Below, one piece after another: positions 42,124 through 49,774 of a stretch of DNA of 64,000 nt (its first letter is position 1; each line of letters begins with the position of its first letter). This DNA is from Actinomycetota bacterium (GTDB taxonomy: Bacteria; Actinomycetota; Acidimicrobiia; Acidimicrobiales; Acidimicrobilacustridaceae): the NCBI GenBank assembly GCA_016185305.1, contig JACPNV010000059.1, positions 1 through 64,000 of the forward strand, in the 5' to 3' direction. The notes beneath the pieces are model-generated. The model had not been told where the DNA came from, did no database searches, and saw nothing but the letters and a program-made list of their open reading frames with translations. The position numbers and the translations under genes were made by a program.

Positions 42124-42153
42124 TTGTTAAAATCAGTGATTACTTGTTATAAC
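42124..42153 (+). promoter_or_regulatory. Promoter with operator in the spacer, SDR-QueA-SufR-like operon
   Basis: TTGTTA (42124-42129) and TATAAC (42148-42153), spacer 18, with a perfect 11-bp palindrome AATCA-G-TGATT (42131-42141) in the spacer. CTTGTTA is also repeated directly at 42123 and 42143. RBS GAGGAGGG precedes the ATG at 42186. A repressor site between -35 and -10 is the simplest reading. Confidence 0.6.
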
Positions 42154-42185
42154 TATCCGAGGACCTGTTCCCGAGGAGGGCTGCC

Positions 42186-42887
42186 ATGGCGAACGCGATC
42201 ATCACTGGAGCATCGAAGGGTCTGGGGCGGGCACTGGCGCTGGCGCTGGCCGACGAAGGGTGGACCGTGGTCGCCGACGCCCGCCATGCCGATGCGCTCG
42301 AGGCCGTCGCGGCTGCCCGCCCCGACTCGATCACCGCCCTACCGGGTGACGTCAACGATCCGGACCACCGGCAAGCGCTGATCGACCGGGCCTCAGCACA
42401 GGGAGGCATCGAGCTCGTCGTCAACAACGCGGGAGGGCTCGGCCCGTCTCCCCTCCCCGCCCTCGCGTCATTCCCCCTCGACGACCTGCGCGAGCTCTTC
42501 GAGGTCAACGTCGTCGCGCCGCTCGCGCTCATCCAGCTCGCCCTCCCTCACCTTGTCGCGTCGCGAGGCGCGATCATCAACGTGACGTCGGATGCCGCGG
42601 TCGAGGGGTACGAGGGCTGGGGCGGCTACGGCTCGACGAAGGCGGCCCTCGAACAGCTCAGCCGCGTGCTCGGCGCTGAGCAGCACGACGTCGCGGTGTG
42701 GTTGGTCGACCCGGGCGACATGCGCACCGACATGCACCAAGCCGCCTTTCTGGGCGAGGACATCTCCGACCGGCCCGAGCCGGAGATGAGCGTGCCCGGC
42801 ATCGTGCGACTGATCCACGACCGTCCCGCGAGCGGCCGGTACCTCGCTCGCGACGTCGTACCTCTGCCGGGAGGCGGCGCGCGATGA
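42186..42887 (+). CDS. Short-chain dehydrogenase/reductase
   Basis: A 233-residue SDR. Cofactor motif TGASKGLG, NNAGG, and the catalytic Tyr-x-x-x-Lys in YGSTKAALEQ, with the Ser in INVTSDAA slightly displaced. DPGDMRTDM is the usual post-catalytic loop. Substrate unknown. The strong RBS GAGGAGGG and a recognisable promoter are upstream. Its stop overlaps the QueA-like start (ATGA, 42884-42887), so these two are coupled, an unusual partnership. Confidence 0.9.
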   Translation: MANAIITGASKGLGRALALALADEGWTVVADARHADALEAVAAARPDSITALPGDVNDPDHRQALIDRASAQGGIELVVNNAGGLGPSPLPALASFPLDDLRELFEVNVVAPLALIQLALPHLVASRGAIINVTSDAAVEGYEGWGGYGSTKAALEQLSRVLGAEQHDVAVWLVDPGDMRTDMHQAAFLGEDISDRPEPEMSVPGIVRLIHDRPASGRYLARDVVPLPGGGAR

Positions 42888-44032
42888 GCGCGGCGGCGCC
42901 TTGCACGACGACGACAATAGATCGTCGATCCGCGATCTGCTGCGACCCAGATCCGATCATCGGGCGTCCCGTGCGCTTCGAGCTGCCCGAAGCCCTCGAA
43001 GCACACGAGCCGGCCGAAGCACGTACCGGATCCCGCGATGCCGTACGCCTCCTCGTGAGCGAGGGACGCGCCGCTCCGGTGGACCACCAGTTCCGCGATC
43101 TCCCGTTCGTGCTGCGCGATGGCGATCTTCTCGTCGTGAACACGTCCCGCACCCTCGCCGCTGCCTTCGACGCGCGGCGCCGCTCCGGTGATCCCGTCGT
43201 CATCCACCTCTCGACCCGGTTGCCAGCCGACCTCTGGGTCATCGAAGTTCGGCTGCCGGATGGACCACACGGCACGACGAGGCCGTTCGCTGCCGTCCAG
43301 CCGGGCGAGACCCTGCTCGTGGACGACGGGCGCGACGCCGTGCATCTGCTCCGCCCCTATCCCGGCTCGCATCGCCTCTGGGTCGCGCAGGTCGAGCTGC
43401 CGCCCTCCGTCGATGGTTGGCTGGCCGACCACGGCCGGCCCATTCGTTACGGCTACGTCCCGGATCGGTGGCCGATCGACGCGTACCAGAGCGTGTTCGC
43501 CATCTACCCGGGGAGCGCCGAGATGCCGAGCGCGTCGCGGCCGTTCACCGCCGACCTCGTCACCCACCTCGTGGCCCGCGGCGTGGGCGTCACCCCGATC
43601 ACGTTGCACACGGGCGTATCGAGTCCCGAGACGCACGAGCCGCCGTACCCCGAGCCGTTCGCCGTTCCTCGCTCGACCGCCGACCGGGTGAACGACGCGC
43701 ACCGCCACGGGGGCCGCGTCATCGCCGTCGGCACGACCGTCGCGCGCGCGGTCGAAGCCGCGGCCGACGAGCGCGGCATCGTGCATCCGGTGGACGGGTG
43801 GGCGGAGGTCATCATCACGCCAACGCGCGGTGTCCGAGCGATCGACGGCCTGCTGACCGGCTGGCATGAACCGGAGGCATCGCATCTGCTGATGCTCGAA
43901 GCCGTCGCCGGCCGGCAGCCTTTGCGGCTGGCCTACGAGCACGCGCTGCACGCTGGGTACCTTTGGCACGAGTTCGGCGATGTGCACTTGATCCTGCGCG
44001 ACAGCGACAGCCCGGTTTCGGTCCACCTGTAG
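42884..44032 (+). CDS. QueA-like S-adenosylmethionine:tRNA ribosyltransferase-isomerase homologue
   Basis: A 382-residue protein of the QueA fold. VRFELPEALEAHEPAEARTG and LRDGDLLVVNTSRTLAAAF match the QueA N-terminal region, and GVRAIDGLLTGWHEPEASHL, LAYEHALHAGYLWHEFGDVH the C-terminal region. The QueA loop LHVGxGTF is replaced by LHTGVSSPETHEPPYP, so substrate contacts have changed. No tgt or other queuosine gene is nearby, and the operon partners are an SDR and a SufR-like regulator. It may act in tRNA modification or have been recruited to another SAM-dependent ribosyl transfer. Start at 42884, by ATGA overlap. Confidence 0.85.
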   Translation: MSAAAPCTTTTIDRRSAICCDPDPIIGRPVRFELPEALEAHEPAEARTGSRDAVRLLVSEGRAAPVDHQFRDLPFVLRDGDLLVVNTSRTLAAAFDARRRSGDPVVIHLSTRLPADLWVIEVRLPDGPHGTTRPFAAVQPGETLLVDDGRDAVHLLRPYPGSHRLWVAQVELPPSVDGWLADHGRPIRYGYVPDRWPIDAYQSVFAIYPGSAEMPSASRPFTADLVTHLVARGVGVTPITLHTGVSSPETHEPPYPEPFAVPRSTADRVNDAHRHGGRVIAVGTTVARAVEAAADERGIVHPVDGWAEVIITPTRGVRAIDGLLTGWHEPEASHLLMLEAVAGRQPLRLAYEHALHAGYLWHEFGDVHLILRDSDSPVSVHL

Positions 44033-44033
44033 C

Positions 44034-44726
44034 ATGACCTCCGTGCCGACAGACGCACCGGCCGTCTCCGAGCATCAACGCACGGTGCTCTACGCATTGA
44101 AGCGCCGAGGCGAGGCGACCGTGGACGATCTTGCCGGGTCGCTGCACATGACCGTCAGCGGCGCCCGGCAGCATCTCGCCATGCTCACCGAGCAAGGGCT
44201 CGTGGCCGCACAGCCGAGTGGCGACGACGAAGACCCGTCGGGGTCGGGGCGAAGCCGGGGCCGGCCCCGCTTGCGGTATCGCCTGACGCCCGAGGCCGAA
44301 ACGCTGTTCCCGAAGGCCTACGGCGAGCTCACCAACGAGTTGCTCGGCTACCTCGCGGACGAGGACGGCACACTCGTCGACAAGATCTTCGTGCGCCGCC
44401 GCGACCAGCGCGCCGCCAACGCCAAGCAACGGCTCGCGGCGAACGAGTCGCTCGCGACCAAGGTCCGCGAGCTCGCAAACATCCTCGACGAGGACGGTTA
44501 CCTCGCCGAGTACGAATCGTTGGGCAACGGCACCTTCCGCATCACCGAGCACAACTGCGCCATCCTCAGCGTCGCCAAGCAGCACCCGAACGCGTGCACG
44601 AGCGAGATCGAGTTCATCCGTACGGTGCTGCCCGATGCCGATGTCGAGCGCGTCGCCCACATCGTCTCGGGCCAACATCACTGCGCGTACCTGATCACCG
44701 GCCGGGCCAACTTGACGGCGGGCTGA
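44034..44726 (+). CDS. SufR-like winged-helix regulator with Cys-rich C-terminus
   Basis: A 230-residue regulator. The N-terminal winged helix (about 12-80; VLYALKRRGEATVDDLAGSL, SGARQHLAMLTEQGLV) and Arg-Gly wing (GRSRGRPRLRYRLT) precede a helical dimer region. The C-terminal iron-sulfur motif is C-x12-C-x28-C; in SufR the pattern is C-x12-C-x13-C-x14-C, so the third Cys position is occupied by Ala while all spacings are kept. Probably binds a [4Fe-4S] or [2Fe-2S] cluster with a different fourth ligand. One base after the QueA-like gene. A plausible owner of the operator at 42131-42141. Confidence 0.82.
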   Translation: MTSVPTDAPAVSEHQRTVLYALKRRGEATVDDLAGSLHMTVSGARQHLAMLTEQGLVAAQPSGDDEDPSGSGRSRGRPRLRYRLTPEAETLFPKAYGELTNELLGYLADEDGTLVDKIFVRRRDQRAANAKQRLAANESLATKVRELANILDEDGYLAEYESLGNGTFRITEHNCAILSVAKQHPNACTSEIEFIRTVLPDADVERVAHIVSGQHHCAYLITGRANLTAG

Positions 44727-44741
44727 GCTTTCGACCTGAAC

Positions 44742-44759
44742 CAGAACAGGTTCTACGAT
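44742..44759 (+). promoter_or_regulatory. KstR-type operator overlapping -10 of the second amidohydrolase
   Basis: CAGAACAGGTTCTA (44742-44755) matches TnnAACnnGTTnnA at all conserved positions but the first. Its terminal TA starts a -10 hexamer TACGAT (44754-44759), with TCGACC (44731-44736) 17 bases before it. Predicted initiation falls at about 44766-44767, at the ATG. Confidence 0.62.
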
Positions 44760-44766
44760 GCGAGCC

Positions 44767-45642
44767 ATGCCAGAGCCCCCCTACACCGGCATCGGCATCA
44801 TCGACACGATGGTCGGCTTCCCCAAGCAGGACCGGCGTGAGGTCTATCGCTTCCTCGACCCGATCCTGCGCGACAAGGAGAGCAAGGAGCAGTTCAGCTT
44901 CCCCGCGCAGTACATGTTCAAGGATCTTCCCGACGAAGCGGAGGAGAACGTCGACACGGTCGCGGTCGTGCTCGACAACATGGATCGCTACGGCATCGAG
45001 CGGGCGATGGTGGGCGTGCGGCGAGAGCGGGAGGACGCGATCCGCGCCCTGAAGCACCACCCCGACCGCTTCTTCGCGTCGGTCGAGATCAACCCGAACG
45101 ACGGCATGGACTCGGTGCGCTACCTCGTCGAGATGCACGACACCTACGGCGTGAAGGCGGCGACGACGTTCCCTGCGGGCTACCAGGTGCCGATCAACGA
45201 CAAGCGCTACTACCCGATCTACGCGAAATGCGTCGAGCTCGGCATCCCCATCTTCTGCTGCACCGGCGTGCCTGGCCCGCGCGTGCCGATGGCTCCGCAG
45301 AAGGTCGAGCTGATCGACGAGGTGTGCTGGTTCTTTCCGGAGCTGACCTTCGTGATGCGCCACGGCGCCGAGCCGTGGACCGACCTCGCGGTGAAGCTCA
45401 TGCTCAAGTGGCCGAACCTCTACTACTCGACGAGCGCATTCGCGCCGAAGCACTACCCGAAGGCGATCGTCGACTACGCCAACACGCGCGGCGCCGGCAA
45501 GGTGTTGTACGCCGGCTACTTCCCCGCCGGGCTGACCTACGAGCGCATCATGGCCGACATGCCCAACGTGCCGTTCAACGCGGAGGTGTGGCCGAAGTTC
45601 CTCCGCGAGAACGCCATCCGCGTGCTTCGTCTCGACAGCTGA
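44767..45642 (+). CDS. Amidohydrolase-2 family metal-dependent hydrolase, second copy
   Basis: A 291-residue paralogue of the gene at 30534 with the same landmarks: GIGIIDTMVGFP, YGVKAATTFPAG, PIFCCTGVPGPR, ELTFVMRHGAEPWTDL and YAGYFPAGLTYERI. The long near-identical central part (YAKCVEL ... DYANTRGA) points to recent duplication. The ATG at 44767 is chosen because the promoter-operator occupies the bases before it, giving a leaderless message; an ATG at 44758 lies inside the -10. Monocistronic, followed by a convergent lipoprotein gene. Likely the same pathway as its copy, under the same KstR-type control. Confidence 0.85.
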   Translation: MPEPPYTGIGIIDTMVGFPKQDRREVYRFLDPILRDKESKEQFSFPAQYMFKDLPDEAEENVDTVAVVLDNMDRYGIERAMVGVRREREDAIRALKHHPDRFFASVEINPNDGMDSVRYLVEMHDTYGVKAATTFPAGYQVPINDKRYYPIYAKCVELGIPIFCCTGVPGPRVPMAPQKVELIDEVCWFFPELTFVMRHGAEPWTDLAVKLMLKWPNLYYSTSAFAPKHYPKAIVDYANTRGAGKVLYAGYFPAGLTYERIMADMPNVPFNAEVWPKFLRENAIRVLRLDS

Positions 45643-45702
45643 ACCTCTGCCGACCCCAACTCGCCCGGGTCGAGAACCGCGGCTTCGAGATCGTGACGAG
45701 CG

Positions 45703-46518
45703 TCAGCTCGGCACCGAGCTGGTCGGATTGGATCCGCACGGTGGCAAACCGGCCAGGCAGGCATCGACGCGCTTGACCACGGGCTCGATCACCGTCTCTG
45801 GTTGGGGGTAGGGCTGGCCCTCGGACCGGAAGCTGAAGTCGAGCACGACCGGGCCGACGATGACGGCCACCCGGGTGAAGTAGAACGAACGCAGCGCGCC
45901 ATCCTTCATCGTGTCGACCGTGATCTCGAACGACGAGCGAAAGTCGCCGATAGGCGGTATCGAGCGGGACTGCGTGCGTACCGACGTGATCTGGCCGCCA
46001 TCAGGCACGACCTTGTCGGCTTGGCGCCGGAAGGATTGCTCGAACGCCTTGTCGAGGCACAGCCTCGGATCGGACCGGTTGAGCTGGACGAGGAGCTTCT
46101 GGGCCGGATCAGCATCCTCGAAATAGGTAGCACTGTTCTGCACGAGCTTCGCAGGCTGTTCGAAGAGCGGTGAGTTCTTCTTCTCCAAGGCCTTCACATC
46201 GATGATCGAGGTCATCAGCTTCTTGCAAGCTTCCTGCGCGCCCAGATCGCTGATCGTATCGATATCGAGCGATCGGGCGCTGCCGTAGGGTTGCTCGGCC
46301 CAGCCCTCACCGAGATCCGTCAGGCGCAACGATCCCTCGTCGAGCACGAGACCTTGTTGCTCTGGCGGCAACGGCGGGCGCTTCGCGGTGGTCGTCGAAG
46401 CGAGCATCGGCCCTCCCTGCGCGGTCGGGGGGTTGGACGATGACGAGCACGCCGCAAGAAGCGTCGCGGCCGCAACGATGAGCACGATCCAGAGCTGCCG
46501 ATTTCCCCGAGGTTCCAT
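45703..46518 (-). CDS. Secreted lipoprotein, unknown function
   Basis: A 271-residue lipoprotein. Signal peptide MEPRGNRQLWIVLIVAAATL then lipobox LAAC (Cys24), followed by a Ser/Thr/Pro-rich tether and a globular domain with four Cys. The domain alternates strands and helices (LRLTDLGEGWAEQPYGSARS, FRSSFEITVDTMKDGALRSF, YFTRVAVIVGPVVLDFSFRS) in the style of actinobacterial surface lipoproteins; no enzyme motif. Convergent with the amidohydrolase gene. Substrate or partner unknown. Confidence 0.85.
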   Translation of the reverse strand: MEPRGNRQLWIVLIVAAATLLAACSSSSNPPTAQGGPMLASTTTAKRPPLPPEQQGLVLDEGSLRLTDLGEGWAEQPYGSARSLDIDTISDLGAQEACKKLMTSIIDVKALEKKNSPLFEQPAKLVQNSATYFEDADPAQKLLVQLNRSDPRLCLDKAFEQSFRRQADKVVPDGGQITSVRTQSRSIPPIGDFRSSFEITVDTMKDGALRSFYFTRVAVIVGPVVLDFSFRSEGQPYPQPETVIEPVVKRVDACLAGLPPCGSNPTSSVPS

Positions 46519-46637
46519 GCGGGAAAGCTACGCGACGAACGCACTCGGTGGGATGCACCCGCGGGAACGCGCGGCCCGGGAGCGGGGGCTGGGACTGTGC
46601 CGAGCCGAGATCGTGCGGCCGCGTTCGGAATGACCGG

Positions 46638-47411
46638 CTACTTGTTCTTGCCACCACCTCTTGCCGGCGGGGTCGTGGGTGGAGTCGGTGTCGTGGGTCG
46701 GGTCGGGGTCGTCGGTGTCACGTTGCCGCCCGCATTGCCGTTGCCGTTGCCGCCCGCATTGCTGTTGCCCGAGTTGCCGGGGTTCTGGCCGCCTTGGCCC
46801 GGCCCGTTCGGTGCTTGGCCGGGGTTCGGCCCTCCAAGCCCGGGCGCGTTCTGCGAGTTCCCCGGGTCTGTCTGCTGACCAGGCGCGCTCTCGGCGTTAC
46901 CGGGGTTCTCGCCGCCTTGGCCGGGCGCGTTCTCCGAGTTGCCCGGTGGCGACGTCGACGTCGGTGCCGTCGATGTCGATGACCGGTCGGAGGCGGGGGC
47001 TTGGTCGGAAGAGCCCCCGCCTCCGTCGGGTCCGGTCTGGTTTCCATTCCCGTCCGGGGACGAGGGTCGGAGGCTCGAGCCGTCCGGGAGACGGATACCA
47101 AGAGGAGAGGCGGCGCGGGCGATCGCGCGCTGCACGGGCTCGGGGAGAACCCCGGCAGCAGCGAGCCCACTCGTGGCGAACACGAGACCGGCGCTCACAC
47201 CGGCCGCCGCCAACAGCTTCCGCTTCCGCCGCGAGCGCTGAGCGGCGACGGTGTCGGATCGGTCGCCGGCGGTCGCGAACATCGCGTCGAGATGTTGCTG
47301 TGCCACGGAAGGCTCGACCGGGACGATGAAGGCGCGCCGAAGATCGTCGAAGGCGGCGCGAGTCGACTGCTCGCTGCGCGCGTGCTCGCTGCCCTCGTGA
47401 CCCTCGTTCAT
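46638..47411 (-). CDS. Membrane protein with GGxNPGN repeats, sigma-factor partner
   Basis: A 257-residue protein. A cytoplasmic head of about 65 residues (AAFDDLRRAFIVPVEPSVAQ) is followed by one hydrophobic segment (LLAAAGVSAGLVFATSGLAA) and the conserved GVLPEPVQRAIARAASPLGI. A long low-complexity tail has repeats of the type GQGGxNPGNxxxAPGQ, then Thr/Pro runs. It lies 57 bases after an ECF sigma gene and is cotranscribed with it, the place of an anti-sigma factor, but no zinc motif is seen. A clear paralogue lies at 52658-53275. The tail could be cell-wall-spanning. Confidence 0.72.
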   Translation of the reverse strand: MNEGHEGSEHARSEQSTRAAFDDLRRAFIVPVEPSVAQQHLDAMFATAGDRSDTVAAQRSRRKRKLLAAAGVSAGLVFATSGLAAAGVLPEPVQRAIARAASPLGIRLPDGSSLRPSSPDGNGNQTGPDGGGGSSDQAPASDRSSTSTAPTSTSPPGNSENAPGQGGENPGNAESAPGQQTDPGNSQNAPGLGGPNPGQAPNGPGQGGQNPGNSGNSNAGGNGNGNAGGNVTPTTPTRPTTPTPPTTPPARGGGKNK

Positions 47412-47468
47412 TGTCCTAGTGATCGGCCTCTCACGCAGGGAAGATACTCCCCAAGAGGAAAAACCCTC

Positions 47469-48050
47469 CTACTCACGACGTCCGGCCGAGCCCCCTTCCT
47501 GTCCCTCTGCCTCTCCTACCAGGCGCCCGAGCGACGCCAGGCCCCGTCGCAACAGGGCTTTGACCGCGGACTCGGGCTTGCCCACGATGCCGGCTATCTC
47601 CGGCACGGTGAGATCGGCCAGCACCCGCAGCATCAGCACCGATCGCTGATCGGGGGTGAGCTGATCGATCGCCTCGAGCACCCCCTGTGACCGAAGGCGG
47701 GCCATCGCTTCGCTCTCGGAGTCGCGGAGCACGACCATTCGATTGCCGAGCTCGTCGAGCGGTGCCGGCTCTTCCGGCCGGCGCCCATGCTTTCGGATCG
47801 CATCGGTGAGGCGCCGGTGGGCGATGGTGAGCAACCACGAGCGGAAGTTCGTCTCGTCGCCCTGGAACGAAGGCAATCCCCGCATCATCGAGATGAACAC
47901 CTCGGAGGCGATGTCTTCCGGCTCGAACGCCCCGTTGGCCCGGAGGTAGCCGAGGACGAGCGGCGCGACGTCGAGGTAGATCACCTCGATGGCGGGATGG
48001 TCCCCCCTTTGAGCGCCGGCGAGCACCTGCGCGAAGTCGTCTCCGATCAC
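47469..48050 (-). CDS. ECF-type RNA polymerase sigma factor
   Basis: A 193-residue sigma factor. Region 2 spans about 20-85 (DVAPLVLGYLRANGAFEPED, IASEVFISMMRGLPSFQG, NFRSWLLTIAHRRLTDAIRK) and region 4 about 120-175 (QGVLEAIDQLTPDQRSVLML, DLTVPEIAGIVGKPESAVKA). Complete with a short linker and Gly/Glu tail. ATG at 48050. The downstream gene encodes its probable membrane partner. Nearby surface genes (Tad-like operon) are candidate targets. Confidence 0.9.
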   Translation of the reverse strand: MIGDDFAQVLAGAQRGDHPAIEVIYLDVAPLVLGYLRANGAFEPEDIASEVFISMMRGLPSFQGDETNFRSWLLTIAHRRLTDAIRKHGRRPEEPAPLDELGNRMVVLRDSESEAMARLRSQGVLEAIDQLTPDQRSVLMLRVLADLTVPEIAGIVGKPESAVKALLRRGLASLGRLVGEAEGQEGGSAGRRE

Positions 48051-48157
48051 GGTGACATCGTTTTATCTCGTGTTCTCCGACTCGGTGCCCAAACAGCCGG
48101 GTAGGCCGACCCCGACTGGATCGGCCCACCTCGGCACGGCGGCGATCTCGGTGACGG

Positions 48158-49648
48158 CTACTCGCCACCGCTGATCGTGATCGGACCGACGACGTTCGAC
48201 GGTGGACCGTCACCGGCGCCGTTGAAGCCATTCACACGGAAGTAGTACGTGCCCGGTGCCAGGGAGTAGGTCACGGGGTTCTCCGATGGCGTGTCGAAGA
48301 GGGCGTAGGTCACGTCATCGTTGGAGAACTCGATGGTGTAGCCGTCGGGAGCGCCTCCCGATGATGGTGCGTCCCACGACATGACCACATCAGGAAGCCC
48401 GAAGAGCGGATGAGGCTGCACGTCGAAGTTCTCGGGCGCGCCCGGGGCGGTCAACGACGGCACGGTGACGTCGTTGCTCGCCGACGACGGGCTGCTGTAG
48501 CCCGCGCCGTTGTGAGCAATGACGCGGTAGCTGCAGGTCGTGCCACCCGGGCCGCACAGGAACGTGCCTGAGGTCGTCGGGGCCGAAACCGAGCCTGCTG
48601 GCCACCAGTTGAAGCCACCATCGGTGGTGTATTCGACGGAATAGGAGTCGATCGGGGATCCCCCGTTCGGCGCGGGTGCGGTCCACCAGACGTCAGCATC
48701 CCCCAGAGTCGTGCCCAGGGATGCGGTCACGCCGGTCGGGGCGTCCGGCACGATGTCGGGAACGTCGTCGTCGAGGATGGTCACCTGGCCCGCCGTGTCG
48801 CCCATGGAGACGAGCGGGTCTTGGGCGCCGCCGATCACCGGGGTGACCTTGACGATGACGACGGTGTAGGCCTCGCTCTGCTCACCGTCGACATCGGGAA
48901 GGACCTGGGTCGTGATGGTCGCCGCGGTCTTGCCCAGCGCGATCTTCACCTTGCTGGTGGGGGCCTTCGTCGCGTAGTCGACTCCGTCGGTGGCGCTGCC
49001 GGGAACGGTTTGGAAGTAGACGTACTCGTCGGTCGCCATCGCCTGCGAGAGGCGCACGCTGAGCTTGGCCGGACCCTTCTGGGTGGGATTGCCTTCGGGT
49101 ATGACCGTGTCACCGATGTCGATCGTCGCCGAGCCGGGCGCGGGGTCGTCGTCGACGATCGTGCCGGTGCCGGTGCCTCGAGCGATCGTGTAACCGGGGT
49201 CGGGAGCCCCGCCGACGGTCGTCGTCGCATAGTCGATCACCACCGTGAACGACTCGTCGCCCTCGACGGCGGTGTCGGGATAGGCCGCGACGCCGATGTT
49301 GCCCACGGTCTTGCCGAGAGCGATCTTGATCTTGCTGGTCGGCGCCGCCTTCTGGGCGAAGTCACCGCCGGGGTTCGATGACGTCTTGGGCGAAGCGCTG
49401 CCGGCGACGGTGTGGAAGTAGACGTAGGTGTCGGTGGCGGCCGGTGCGGACAAGCGGACGCCGAAGCTGGCCGTTCCGTTCTGCCCGGGGTTGCCCTCGA
49501 CGATGGTCGAGTCGCCGACGCGAACCTCGATGGGTTCGGCCGCCGAGGCGCTCGAGCCGAAAGAGCCGGACAGCGAGAAGGCGAGGACGCCGACGGCGAA
49601 CACCGCCGCGGCGCGGCCTACCCGTCGAGGTCTCGTAGGGATGTGCAT
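48158..49648 (-). CDS. Secreted Calx-beta and fibronectin-III protein
   Basis: A 496-residue exported protein. Signal peptide (1-about 37, with AAAVFAVGVLAFSLSGSFGS), then two Calx-beta repeats (about 40-145 and 148-265; each with VEGNPGQNGTASF or PEGNPTQKGPAKLSV, TYVYFHT/EYVYFQT, GTIVDDD/VTILDDD), followed by two FN3 domains (about 275-385 and 388-490). Calx-beta loops bind calcium. No sorting signal or C-terminal anchor, so it may be released or held by partners. It lies downstream of the TadE-TadE-TadG genes on the same strand with a 126-base gap. Confidence 0.85.
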   Translation of the reverse strand: MHIPTRPRRVGRAAAVFAVGVLAFSLSGSFGSSASAAEPIEVRVGDSTIVEGNPGQNGTASFGVRLSAPAATDTYVYFHTVAGSASPKTSSNPGGDFAQKAAPTSKIKIALGKTVGNIGVAAYPDTAVEGDESFTVVIDYATTTVGGAPDPGYTIARGTGTGTIVDDDPAPGSATIDIGDTVIPEGNPTQKGPAKLSVRLSQAMATDEYVYFQTVPGSATDGVDYATKAPTSKVKIALGKTAATITTQVLPDVDGEQSEAYTVVIVKVTPVIGGAQDPLVSMGDTAGQVTILDDDVPDIVPDAPTGVTASLGTTLGDADVWWTAPAPNGGSPIDSYSVEYTTDGGFNWWPAGSVSAPTTSGTFLCGPGGTTCSYRVIAHNGAGYSSPSSASNDVTVPSLTAPGAPENFDVQPHPLFGLPDVVMSWDAPSSGGAPDGYTIEFSNDDVTYALFDTPSENPVTYSLAPGTYYFRVNGFNGAGDGPPSNVVGPITISGGE

Positions 49649-49774
49649 CGCTTGCTCCATTCTCCGGTGCTCTGAGCGTTCCACCCGCGGAACTGCTCGG
49701 TTCTGGTTGCCCCCGCCTTATGACGGCGGGCCGTTCATTGCGAACAGCGCAGACCCCCGCCCAGTGCTCGCTCG

